10,814 nucleotides of DNA, taken from positions 1 through 10,814 of the forward strand of contig UQLO01000052.1 of the NCBI GenBank assembly GCA_900541865.1, in the 5' to 3' direction. A program made the position numbers and the translations under genes. A model generated the notes under the pieces. That model made no database searches. It had not been told where the DNA came from and worked only from the letters and a program-made list of their open reading frames with translations. The DNA comes from an uncultured Porphyromonadaceae bacterium (GTDB lineage: Bacteria; Bacteroidota; Bacteroidia; Bacteroidales; Muribaculaceae). Of this stretch, positions 1 to 7,355 are shown one piece after another (positions within the stretch are counted from its first letter, which is position 1; every line of letters starts with the position of its first letter).

Positions 1-14
1 ACAAGAGGCGAAAT

Positions 15-46
15 GGAGGGCGCAACCCTGTTATCGGCGTGCCTCC
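15..46 (-). terminator. Possible ferritin transcription terminator
   Basis: An imperfect inverted repeat lies about 31 bases past the ferritin stop codon. GGAGG pairs with CCTCC and CGC with GCG, separated by a small internal bulge and closed by a 13-base loop. On the minus strand it is followed by ATTTCGCC, only a weak T-rich tract. It could end ferritin transcription or work in both directions. The rest of positions 1-77 shows no clear gene: two short plus-strand frames run in from the left edge and stop at 63-65 and 67-69, and neither has recognisable protein character. Confidence 0.3.
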
Positions 47-77
47 TAATAAAGAGGTTCGATAGCTGAGTAGTTAC

Positions 78-599
78 TCACTCTGCCGAAGCCAGAGGCG
101 CCGGCACGTTGTATACGCGGGCGGCAAGCTCCTGGTCGAACATGAACAGAGCCAGACCTTCCTCGCCGACCAGCTTGAGGCGGTCGATGAGGCCCTGAGC
201 CGTTTCCTCCTCCTCGACCTGCTCGGAGACGAACCAGTCGAGTTTGCCGCGGGTGGCGTAGTCGTGTTCGGATTCGGCAAGGGCGTAGAGGTTGTTGATC
301 ATTGCCGTTACCTTCTGCTCGTGCGCGAGGGTGTCCTCGAAGGCGGCAAGCACGCTGCTCCAGCTTTCGGGCACACCGGCGATGGGCTTGAGCACCACGC
401 GGCCGCCGCGGCTGTTGAGGTAGTTGATGAAGATTTCGGCATGAGCCTGCTCTTCCTTGAACTGTATGCGGAACCAGTTTGCTATTCCGGCACGGCCTTC
501 GTTCTCGAAGTGCATTGCCATGGCCAGATAGAGATATGCCGACCAGAACTCGGCATTAATCTGGGTGTTGAGGGCGTCTTGTATTTTAGGACTAATCAT
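78..599 (-). CDS. ftnA: Ferritin, bacterial non-heme FtnA type
   Basis: This 173-residue protein is a four-helix-bundle ferritin that oxidises Fe(II) and stores it as mineral inside a 24-subunit cytoplasmic cage. All ferroxidase-centre residues known from E. coli FtnA are present at the same numbers: Glu17, Glu50, His53, Glu94, Gln127 and Glu130. The third-site acidic residues Glu49, Glu126 and Glu129 and the conserved Tyr24 are also there, so the protein should be catalytically competent. Nothing suggests a heme-binding bacterioferritin. Length is normal for the family. The ATG at 597-599 gives the standard N-terminus (MISPKIQDALN). It starts 16 bases after the GHL10 stop codon, with no Shine-Dalgarno sequence and no clear TAnnTTTG promoter in that gap, so it is either co-transcribed with the glycosidase gene or served by a promoter inside that gene's 3' end. 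Confidence 0.96.
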   Translation of the reverse strand: MISPKIQDALNTQINAEFWSAYLYLAMAMHFENEGRAGIANWFRIQFKEEQAHAEIFINYLNSRGGRVVLKPIAGVPESWSSVLAAFEDTLAHEQKVTAMINNLYALAESEHDYATRGKLDWFVSEQVEEEETAQGLIDRLKLVGEEGLALFMFDQELAARVYNVPAPLASAE

Positions 600-615
600 A
601 ACAGTATGTAATATG

Positions 616-3360
616 TTAGTGGATGTTTATCTTGAAAGGTTTCACATTGTCTGCACTGACAATGTAAACACCGGGCGCCAGATTAAGTTCTACGCTCTCG
701 CCGGCGGCAAGGCGCTCTATGGCGACCACGGTGCGGCCGTCGGCGGCGTTCACGGCCACTGCTTCGACATCGGAGCCGGCCACAAGGCGCCCGCTTTCAA
801 AGCGCAGTGCGCATACGGTGGCCTCCGCCGAGGTGATGCCGGCGCTGGAGGCGCGGTAGACAAAGGGAATGGCCTCGGAATAGCCCGTCACTATGCCTTC
901 GCCACCTATCCAGTAGCGGGCGCGGGCGTGAACGTAGTAAGTGGCGCCGTCCTCGAGGTACTTGGTGGAGATTTTAATCTGCGAAGCCTCCGTGGGGTCG
1001 GTGAAGTCGAGGGTGCTCACACGGGCCGTGCTGTACGACGAGCGTGCCGGGAACCTGTCGGAGGCCGACACCTCGACGCGAAGCTGATAGGGACCTTCGA
1101 CGGGCACAAGAGCGATGTGCTCGTCGGAGTGGAGCTCGCCGCCGGGCAGCGGGTAGGCAACCGCCGGTATTGCGGCCTCAAATTCCGGTGTGGTGAACTC
1201 TACGATGGGCGAAATCTGTGCCTCGCCGTTCTTTTCGTACTTGGCGCGGCTGTAGAAATGCTTGCCCGAGCAGAGCGTGTACTTAGGTATGGCGTGCGAG
1301 CCGCTGTGGGTGTTGGTGTAGACGATGTCATCTTCGTCGAAGGCCATGTCGTCGGCTATCTCGAGGGTCACCTCGCGGTCGGCGATGGAGTATTCGAAGG
1401 TCGGGGTGAGGTTCTCCGTGGTGGAGGCATGGGCCGGCGCGATGATGCGCAGCTGGGTCAGCGTGAATGCGTTGGCCGAGCCTATACCGTCGCGGTAGCC
1501 GGGGCCGCAGGCGCGCACGCGCCAGTAGAGCGTGGTCTCCATGGGCAGCTGCACGAAGCGCGATGTGCTGATCGAGGGCGTCGTGCTCGACCGCTGGTCA
1601 AGGCGCTGAGTCATGGCGGCGTCTGTGGCGATTTCAACTATATATTCCGAAGCGCCGTCGACGGGCTCCCAGCTGAAGTCGAACGGGGCTTCGCCAAGTC
1701 CGTCGGTTGCCGGGAAGACGATTGTCGGAGCGGGCAGAGCCTCACCGGTGCTGCCGGGGATGGAGAGCGAGGACTCGTTGCCGTAGCGGTCGTAGGTGCA
1801 AACGCCGAATGTGTAGCCGCTCAGATAGGCTTCGCCGACGGTATATTCCGGGCCGTAAGCCACGCCGATGAGGTATTCGGGCATGCGCACCTTGTCGCGG
1901 TCGCTGAAAGAGGCCGGATAGGCGTAGACGGTGTAGCGCATGCCGGGTTTTTCGGTCCATGTAAGGCGCGAGCCCGACATAGCAACGTTCTCGACCGGTT
2001 CGGGTGTGGGCGCCCCGCACCAAGTCATGGCCGGAGGCAGGCAATGGGTGGTGAAGGCCTTCTGCTTGAGGTAGTGGCTGAAGAGCTTGGCGGTGCGGTA
2101 GAGGTATTTGGCCGAGTAGAATATGGAGCCGGGGGCATTGTCGAGGTTGTACTCGCGGTTGAGCATAATCTCGTCGACATATTCCTGGAAGCTGGCGTTG
2201 TTGGGGCCGGAGGCGCGCTCCGGGCCGTTTTCGGGCTCGCTGAGCTCGGAGATGGCGTTTTCCAGGCCGCTCATGCCGGGCGCCTTGCTCGAAGCCGTCA
2301 GGGAGCTGATCGAGTGCGAAACGTAGAGGTGACGGTCCCATTTGTGCGCAACTTCGCTCCACCAGCGGGTGGCGCGGTCATAGTCGGTGGAGGCTCCTAT
2401 GGTCCAGTAAATCTGAGGCGAGATAAAGTCTATGCTCTGCTCCGAAATCCAGGCGATGGGGTCGGAGTAGATGTCGTTGTACTGCCAGTCGGAGCCGGTC
2501 GGGCACGGGTTGATGCCGTACTGCGCGGCCACCGACGAGCTTGTGCAGGCTATGCCGGCGGGCGACACACCGAAGCGCACCCAGGGTTTGGCGGCCTTGA
2601 TGGTGTTGTTGACCTGCGCTATCATATTGTTGACGTTGGAGCGGCGCCAGTCGCGAATCTCGAGCTTGCCGCCGGCGGCCTTGTAAGCGTTGTAGAGGTC
2701 ACCGTCGTGCTGCGTGCCTGTGCCGGAGAGGTAGAAATAGTCGTCGAAGAGAACACCGTCGACGTCGTAGTTGGTCACTATCTCGCGGATGATGTTGCAG
2801 ATGTGTTCGGTCACCTCAGGGATGCCGGGATTGAGGATGGAGGCCGTGGTGCCGCTGCTGTTGGTGACGTCCATAACCCAGTCGGGATGGGTCTCGCGGT
2901 AGTTCTGAGGCGTGCCGTCCCACTGGTGGGCAACACTCTCGAAGCGGTAGGGGTTGACCCATGCATGGCACTCCATGCCGCGGGCATGGCACTCTTCGAC
3001 AACGAATTCCAGCGGATCCCAGCCCGGATCCATGCCGCGGGTGTCGACAAGGTCGGAACTCCACGGCTCGTACGACGAGCGGTACATGGCGTCGCTGCGC
3101 GAGCGCACCTGGAAGTTTATGGCGTTGAAGTTGTTGAGACTCAGCGAGTCCAGCATCTGAATCATCTGATCCTTCTGCTTCTGAATCTGAGTCTGGTTGC
3201 CTGTGGAGGAGATGGTGCTCTGAGGCCAGTCAAGCCGCCATACGGTTGCCACCCAAGCCGAGCGGAACTCGCGGTCCGGCGGCGTTGCGGTCTGAGCGTT
3301 GGCCACGCGGGGCGCAAGCAGCGCCAGCGCAAGGATGATTGCCTTGATTATGTTTTTCAT
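616..3360 (-). CDS. Secreted GHL10 (DUF187) family glycoside hydrolase with Fn3-like repeats and T9SS-type tail
   Basis: The 914-residue product begins with a signal peptide: Lys2 and Lys6, a hydrophobic run, and likely cleavage after Ala-Asn-Ala at residue 22. Residues about 29-430 form a GHL10 TIM barrel, marked by REFRSAWVATV (30-40), the acidic motif DVDGVLFDDY (199-208) and SPQIYW (314-319). The family includes E. coli DigH (YddW), which cleaves denuded peptidoglycan glycans, so a peptidoglycan or related glycan substrate is likely but not proven here. Residues about 452-835 look like four beta-rich Fn3 or Ig-like modules; Trp-Glu-Pro-Val-Asp-Gly (564-569) is typical of Fn3. The last 65 residues resemble a type IX secretion type A sorting domain: a Val-rich strand, Asp-Gly-Arg (874-876), Leu-Ala-Pro-Gly-Val-Tyr-Ile-Val (894-901) and a Lys-Ile-rich end. 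Known GHL10 proteins such as DigH are much shorter. It follows the GT39 gene by 45 bases with no clear promoter. Confidence 0.9.
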   Translation of the reverse strand: MKNIIKAIILALALLAPRVANAQTATPPDREFRSAWVATVWRLDWPQSTISSTGNQTQIQKQKDQMIQMLDSLSLNNFNAINFQVRSRSDAMYRSSYEPWSSDLVDTRGMDPGWDPLEFVVEECHARGMECHAWVNPYRFESVAHQWDGTPQNYRETHPDWVMDVTNSSGTTASILNPGIPEVTEHICNIIREIVTNYDVDGVLFDDYFYLSGTGTQHDGDLYNAYKAAGGKLEIRDWRRSNVNNMIAQVNNTIKAAKPWVRFGVSPAGIACTSSSVAAQYGINPCPTGSDWQYNDIYSDPIAWISEQSIDFISPQIYWTIGASTDYDRATRWWSEVAHKWDRHLYVSHSISSLTASSKAPGMSGLENAISELSEPENGPERASGPNNASFQEYVDEIMLNREYNLDNAPGSIFYSAKYLYRTAKLFSHYLKQKAFTTHCLPPAMTWCGAPTPEPVENVAMSGSRLTWTEKPGMRYTVYAYPASFSDRDKVRMPEYLIGVAYGPEYTVGEAYLSGYTFGVCTYDRYGNESSLSIPGSTGEALPAPTIVFPATDGLGEAPFDFSWEPVDGASEYIVEIATDAAMTQRLDQRSSTTPSISTSRFVQLPMETTLYWRVRACGPGYRDGIGSANAFTLTQLRIIAPAHASTTENLTPTFEYSIADREVTLEIADDMAFDEDDIVYTNTHSGSHAIPKYTLCSGKHFYSRAKYEKNGEAQISPIVEFTTPEFEAAIPAVAYPLPGGELHSDEHIALVPVEGPYQLRVEVSASDRFPARSSYSTARVSTLDFTDPTEASQIKISTKYLEDGATYYVHARARYWIGGEGIVTGYSEAIPFVYRASSAGITSAEATVCALRFESGRLVAGSDVEAVAVNAADGRTVVAIERLAAGESVELNLAPGVYIVSADNVKPFKINIH

Positions 3361-3394
3361 TGCAGTCTATTAGATAATGGAGTTTTATTAGATA
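3359..3394 (-). repeat. Two adjacent copies of an 18-base leader element before the GHL10 gene
   Basis: Read on the minus strand, TATCTAATAAAACTCCAT (3394-3377) is followed directly by TATCTAATAGACTGCAAT (3376-3359), whose last two bases are the AT of the start codon. The first nine bases are identical in both copies, and the unit recurs before mutA at 9223-9240. The element is A/T-rich, has little self-pairing and carries no Shine-Dalgarno sequence. An unstructured leader that helps ribosome entry is one reading; a regulator binding site is another. Confidence 0.6.
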
Positions 3395-3405
3395 TTGTGG
3401 ATTTT

Positions 3406-5028
3406 TCAGTGTTTCACGGCAATGCCCACCGGCCGCCGGAAGTCGCATCCGCGCTCGGTGAGTATTCTGTAGGAGAAGTTCCGAGCCAGGCCGGTGGTGT
3501 CGGCGTCGTGCGGAATGAGCACCACGGCGCCCGTCGGCAGCGTGTCGAGTGCTGCCACGGAGGCGGCGTCGCGCACTCTGTCGCCGAGATAGTAGTCGAG
3601 TGTATAGGGTCGGAAGGGTGTGCCGTCGCCCCACGGGAGGGCTACTATGGGTGTGTGCGCCGCGGCAGGTATCGCTTCGAGGACGTTGCGGTCGCTGCGC
3701 GGATTGAGCACAGCCGGCATAACGCACGCTATATAAGCAAGATAAAGCCCCCACACGGTCAGCATTAGATGTCCGATGGCAGAATGGCGGTTTGCCATCC
3801 ACGCCAAGCCGCACATAAACGGTATGGCAAGCATAAGCCAGCCGTACCAGTTGGGCAAGCCGAGGCGAACCCCCGGTATATCAACGAAGTAGAGCCCTAC
3901 GAAAGCCACCGGCACCAACACGGCCACCACGGCGACAATCCAGGTGAACACCCGCACTTGGCCGCGGGCTGCCGGGCTGTCGATGATACTTGCAATGGCG
4001 TAGCACACAAAGGGATATGCCGGCAGAAGATACACGCTGCGCTTGCTCGACGGGATGCAATAGAAGCCCACGATGACTATGGCAGCCACCAAAGCAAGCA
4101 ACCCGGCCGGCTGAAGGGGCCGTCGGGGGAGCGACTTGCGCAGGCAGCTCAGTGCTATCAGGCAGAGCACCGTCCAAGGCAGACAGCCCGCCACGAGGGT
4201 CACGAAGTTGTACCAGAAAGGCTGCTCGTGGCTCTCATAACTCATTGTACCGGTGAGGCGTCCGATGTTTTCCTCCCACACCAGGTCCATAAAGCCCTCT
4301 CCCCCGCTCTTCCATGCCGCATAGTACCATACCGCCGGTATAAGCATGGCCGCAAGGGCCAGCCCGAGCATCTTGAAGAAGGTAGGCACGAAACGGCGCC
4401 GACGCAGCAGCAGGTATACTCCGGCCACGCAGCACGGCAGCAGCGAGCCAACCGGGCCTTTGGTGAGCACGGCGCAGCTCAGCAACAGCCACGCACCGAC
4501 CCAAAGAGCGGTGTCAGCACCGCGATGACGCTTGTCGCCGCGCTCCTCTATCCTGAAAATGAGGTATAAAGGTATTACCATCGAGGCCGTCAGAACCATA
4601 TCCACGCGGCAGGCCATAGCGGCACGGAACACTTCGAAGCACGTCAGAAGCACCAGCGCGAAAATCATTGCAAAGCGGTCGCCGCGAACACGCCGAGCCC
4701 AGCCGAAACTGCACATCACCAGCGCGATGGCACTCAGGGCCGACGGCAGGCGCGACAGGTATTCGGTGACCTCTCCTCCGTTGAAAATCAGTGCAAAAAC
4801 GGCTATCAGCCACGCCATAAAAGGCGGCTTGTACGGCAAGTCGGTGCCGAAGTTCACAGGGAGCACCCAGTCGCCGCTTTGGAGCATAGACATAGCCACC
4901 ATGGCCTCGCGCGGTTCTCCCTTCGAGTTGAAGAGCGTTTCGCCAAGCCAAGGCAGCAGTAGCAATGCGCACATTATCAGCACTATCCATGGTGCTTGCG
5001 CAATTCGGGCGTGTCCTCGGTAAAACAT
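3406..5028 (-). CDS. ArnT-like GT39 family membrane glycosyltransferase (PMT_2 fold)
   Basis: The 540-residue protein is an integral membrane enzyme with about a dozen hydrophobic segments and a soluble C-terminal domain from about residue 442. It resembles ArnT-type enzymes, which move a sugar from a polyprenyl-phosphate carrier onto lipid A or another envelope acceptor on the outer face of the inner membrane. The family signatures appear in order: Gly-Glu-Pro-Arg-Glu-Ala (37-42) in the first periplasmic loop, carrying the acidic residue expected at the catalytic site; Tyr-Lys-Pro-Pro (66-69); Cys-Arg-Val-Asp (140-143); Leu-Thr-Lys-Gly-Pro (188-192); and Ser-Lys-Arg-Ser-Val-Tyr-Leu-Leu-Pro (328-336). 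The donor and acceptor cannot be read from sequence. An upstream in-frame ATG at 5095-5097 would add 23 charged residues. I prefer 5028 because a TAnnTTTG box overlaps that extension and the shorter N-terminus runs straight into the first membrane helix. Confidence 0.88.
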   Translation of the reverse strand: MFYRGHARIAQAPWIVLIMCALLLLPWLGETLFNSKGEPREAMVAMSMLQSGDWVLPVNFGTDLPYKPPFMAWLIAVFALIFNGGEVTEYLSRLPSALSAIALVMCSFGWARRVRGDRFAMIFALVLLTCFEVFRAAMACRVDMVLTASMVIPLYLIFRIEERGDKRHRGADTALWVGAWLLLSCAVLTKGPVGSLLPCCVAGVYLLLRRRRFVPTFFKMLGLALAAMLIPAVWYYAAWKSGGEGFMDLVWEENIGRLTGTMSYESHEQPFWYNFVTLVAGCLPWTVLCLIALSCLRKSLPRRPLQPAGLLALVAAIVIVGFYCIPSSKRSVYLLPAYPFVCYAIASIIDSPAARGQVRVFTWIVAVVAVLVPVAFVGLYFVDIPGVRLGLPNWYGWLMLAIPFMCGLAWMANRHSAIGHLMLTVWGLYLAYIACVMPAVLNPRSDRNVLEAIPAAAHTPIVALPWGDGTPFRPYTLDYYLGDRVRDAASVAALDTLPTGAVVLIPHDADTTGLARNFSYRILTERGCDFRRPVGIAVKH

Positions 5029-5032
5029 GTGG

Positions 5033-5040
5033 CAAATATA
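5033..5040 (-). promoter_or_regulatory. Candidate -7 element of the GT39 gene, nearly leaderless
   Basis: TATATTTG on the minus strand is an exact match to the Bacteroidota -7 box TAnnTTTG. It ends four bases before the preferred ATG, which would place the transcription start within about a base of the start codon. No TTTG is found at the expected -33 position, so support rests on the -7 box alone. Confidence 0.4.
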
Positions 5041-5120
5041 GTCATTAATTTTTGATTTAGAGCCCTCCCTCCCCCGTTTTAACGGGATAAATCGCATTTC
5101 CTCGAGCTAAATACACGGAA

Positions 5121-5147
5121 CGGTGCCCGTCGTCGCGACGGTCACCG
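5121..5147. other. Second dyad between mutB and the GT39 gene
   Basis: Two 12-base arms (5121-5132 and 5136-5147) pair with one mismatch around a three-base loop. The dyad lies directly beyond the mutB terminator hairpin in the direction of mutB transcription and is followed on that strand by TTCCGTGTATTT. It could be a back-up terminator or an operator for the GT39 gene. Confidence 0.45.
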
Positions 5148-5158
5148 CTCTGTGGGAT

Positions 5159-5186
5159 GGGCCTCCCGGAGGGAGCCGGGAGGCCC
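5159..5186 (-). terminator. mutB: Terminator hairpin of the mutAB operon
   Basis: A perfect 11-base-pair GC-rich stem (5159-5169 with 5176-5186) closes a six-base loop, 18 bases past the mutB stop codon. No T-run follows on the minus strand, so it may depend on the strong stem plus the second dyad just beyond, or it may mainly protect the mRNA 3' end. Confidence 0.7.
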
Positions 5187-5204
5187 GGGGGGAATGTATG
5201 GTAT

Positions 5205-7337
5205 TTACTCGCCCTCCTGGAGGAGTTCGAGCATCTTGATGGCGGACACGGGAATACGGGTGCCGGGGCCGAAGATAGCGGCTACACCGGCCTTGTAGAG
5301 GAAGTCGTAGTCCTGTGCGGGAATTACACCGCCGGCGGTCACCATGATGTCCTCACGGCCCAGTTTCTTGAGTTCTTCAATAACCTGGGGAATGAGGGTC
5401 TTGTGGCCGGCTGCCAGCGACGATACGCCCAAAATGTGAACGTCGTTCTCGACGGCTTGGCGGGCAGCTTCTGCCGGCGTCTGGAAGAGGGGACCCATGT
5501 CGACGTCGAAGCCGCAGTCGGCGTAGCCCGTGGCCACTACCTTTGCGCCGCGGTCGTGGCCGTCCTGGCCCATCTTGGCTATCATGATGCGAGGCTGGCG
5601 GCCTTCGCGTTTTGCAAATTCCTCGCACATCTGCTGTGCTTTCCGGAAGTCCGGGTCTTTGGAGGTTTCGGAGGAGTACACGCCTTGTATTGTTCTGATT
5701 GCTGCTTTGTAACGGCCCACGACTTCTTCGCAGGCATCGGAAATCTCGCCCAGGGTGGCGCGGTGGCCGGCGGCCTTGACGGCAAGGTCGAGCAGGTTGC
5801 CTTCCTTGGTGCGTACGCACTCGGTGATGGCGGCCAGGTCGGCCTTTACCTGAGCCTCGTCGCGGTGGGCCTTTACGTCGTTGAGACGCTCAATCTGCTC
5901 ACGGCGCACCTCGGTGTTGTCGATCTCGAGGATGTCGATGGGATCTTCATGCTCGAGGCGGTACTTGTTGATACCCACGATGGTCTGCCGGCCGGAGTCG
6001 ATGCGGGCCTGGGTGCGGGCCGAGGCCTCTTCGATGCGCAGCTTGGGCACGCCGGTTTCGATGGCCTTTGCCATGCCGCCGAGTTTCTCGATTTCATGGA
6101 TGTGCTCCCAGGCGCGGTGTGCGATCTGGTCGGTGAGGGCCTCGATGTAGTACGAGCCACCCCACGGGTCGATGGCGCGGGTAACCTGAGTTTCCTCCTG
6201 GATGTAGATCTGGGTGTTGCGGGCGATGCGAGCCGAGAAGTCGGTAGGCAGCGCGATTGCCTCGTCCAGCGCGTTGGTGTGGAGGCTCTGGGTGTGGCCT
6301 AGAGCGGCGCCCATGGCTTCGATGCAGGTGCGGCCAACGTTGTTGAAGGGGTCCTGCTCCGTGAGGCTCCAACCGGAAGTCTGGGAGTGTGTGCGCAGAG
6401 CCAGCGACTTGGGGTTCTTGGCGCCGAAGCTCTTGACAATCTTTGCCCAAAGCATACGTGCGGCGCGCATCTTGGCTACTTCCATGAAGTAGTTCATGCC
6501 GATTGCCCAGAAGAACGACAGGCGGGGAGCGAAAGTATCGATGTCCATACCGGCGTTGACACCGGCGCGGAGATACTCAAGACCGTCGGCCAGTGTGTAG
6601 GCCAGCTCGATGTCGCAGGTTGCGCCTGCCTCCTGCATGTGGTAGCCGGAGATGGAGATCGAGTTGAACTTGGGCATGTTCTGCGAGGTATACTCGAAGA
6701 TGTCGGCGATGATGCGCATCGAGAACTCCGGAGGATAGATATAGGTGTTGCGCACCATAAACTCCTTGAGGATGTCGTTCTGGATGGTACCGGCCATCTC
6801 TTCGAGTTTTGCGCCCTGCTCAAGGCCGGCGTTGATGTAGAAGGCCAGTACGGGCAGTACGGCACCGTTCATGGTCATTGACACCGACATTTTGTTCAGA
6901 GGTATGCCGTCGAAGAGCACCTTCATATCGTCCAGGGTGCAGATCGATACGCCTGCCTTGCCGACGTCGCCGACAACACGTTCGTGGTCAGCGTCGTATC
7001 CGCGGTGTGTGGCGAGGTCGAAAGCCACCGAGAGGCCCTTCTGGCCCGAGGCGAGGTTGCGGCGGTAGAAAGCGTTCGACTCAGCGGCGGTGGAGAAGCC
7101 GGCGTACTGGCGGATGGTCCAGGGTCGCAGGGGATACATGGCGCTGTACGGGCCACGCAGGAACGGCGGTATGCCGCTCATATAGTTGAGGTGTTCGAGT
7201 CCTTCGAGGTCGGAGGCGGTGTAGACGCTCTTCACCTGGATGCGCTCCGGGGTGAGCCAATCCTCACCGGCCTGCGCGGCCGGACGGGGGCCTGTGCTCC
7301 CGGAAGTGATGTCGATATTTTTGAAATCGGGTTTCAT
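5205..7337 (-). CDS. mutB: Methylmalonyl-CoA mutase, large catalytic subunit
   Basis: This 710-residue adenosylcobalamin enzyme interconverts succinyl-CoA and (R)-methylmalonyl-CoA in the cytoplasm, the key rearrangement for making propionate from succinate. The N-terminal TIM barrel is very close to the Propionibacterium enzyme. Active-site residues Tyr89, Gln197, Arg207 and His244 of that protein correspond to Tyr78, Gln186, Arg196 and His233 here, at a constant offset of 11. The C-terminal cobalamin domain (about 580-710) has the full base-off motif: Asp592-Gly-His594-Asp-Arg-Gly597 with the cobalt-ligating histidine, Ser639-Ser-Leu641 and Gly669-Gly670. Length is normal and no key residue is missing. 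It starts 18 bases after mutA, without a Shine-Dalgarno sequence but after an A-rich stretch, and must share the mutA promoter. Confidence 0.98.
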   Translation of the reverse strand: MKPDFKNIDITSGSTGPRPAAQAGEDWLTPERIQVKSVYTASDLEGLEHLNYMSGIPPFLRGPYSAMYPLRPWTIRQYAGFSTAAESNAFYRRNLASGQKGLSVAFDLATHRGYDADHERVVGDVGKAGVSICTLDDMKVLFDGIPLNKMSVSMTMNGAVLPVLAFYINAGLEQGAKLEEMAGTIQNDILKEFMVRNTYIYPPEFSMRIIADIFEYTSQNMPKFNSISISGYHMQEAGATCDIELAYTLADGLEYLRAGVNAGMDIDTFAPRLSFFWAIGMNYFMEVAKMRAARMLWAKIVKSFGAKNPKSLALRTHSQTSGWSLTEQDPFNNVGRTCIEAMGAALGHTQSLHTNALDEAIALPTDFSARIARNTQIYIQEETQVTRAIDPWGGSYYIEALTDQIAHRAWEHIHEIEKLGGMAKAIETGVPKLRIEEASARTQARIDSGRQTIVGINKYRLEHEDPIDILEIDNTEVRREQIERLNDVKAHRDEAQVKADLAAITECVRTKEGNLLDLAVKAAGHRATLGEISDACEEVVGRYKAAIRTIQGVYSSETSKDPDFRKAQQMCEEFAKREGRQPRIMIAKMGQDGHDRGAKVVATGYADCGFDVDMGPLFQTPAEAARQAVENDVHILGVSSLAAGHKTLIPQVIEELKKLGREDIMVTAGGVIPAQDYDFLYKAGVAAIFGPGTRIPVSAIKMLELLQEGE

Positions 7338-7355
7338 ATTTTTTCGGGAGTGGGG

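Noticed and set aside
40..75. tRNA 3' end suggested by GGTTCGAT
   Set aside because: The flanking bases do not form a T-arm stem and there is no acceptor stem.
565..3768. Plus-strand open frame of 1067 codons opposite the GHL10 gene
   Set aside because: It is a mirror of a GC-rich coding region with strong third-position bias. The peptide is Gly, Val and Arg rich without domains, and the minus-strand frame is an unmistakable GHL10 protein.
5095..5097. Upstream ATG as start of the GT39 gene, supported by GAGGA just before it
   Set aside because: The GAGGA is only one base from the ATG, Shine-Dalgarno use is rare in this phylum, the extra 23 residues are atypical and a -7 promoter box lies within them.
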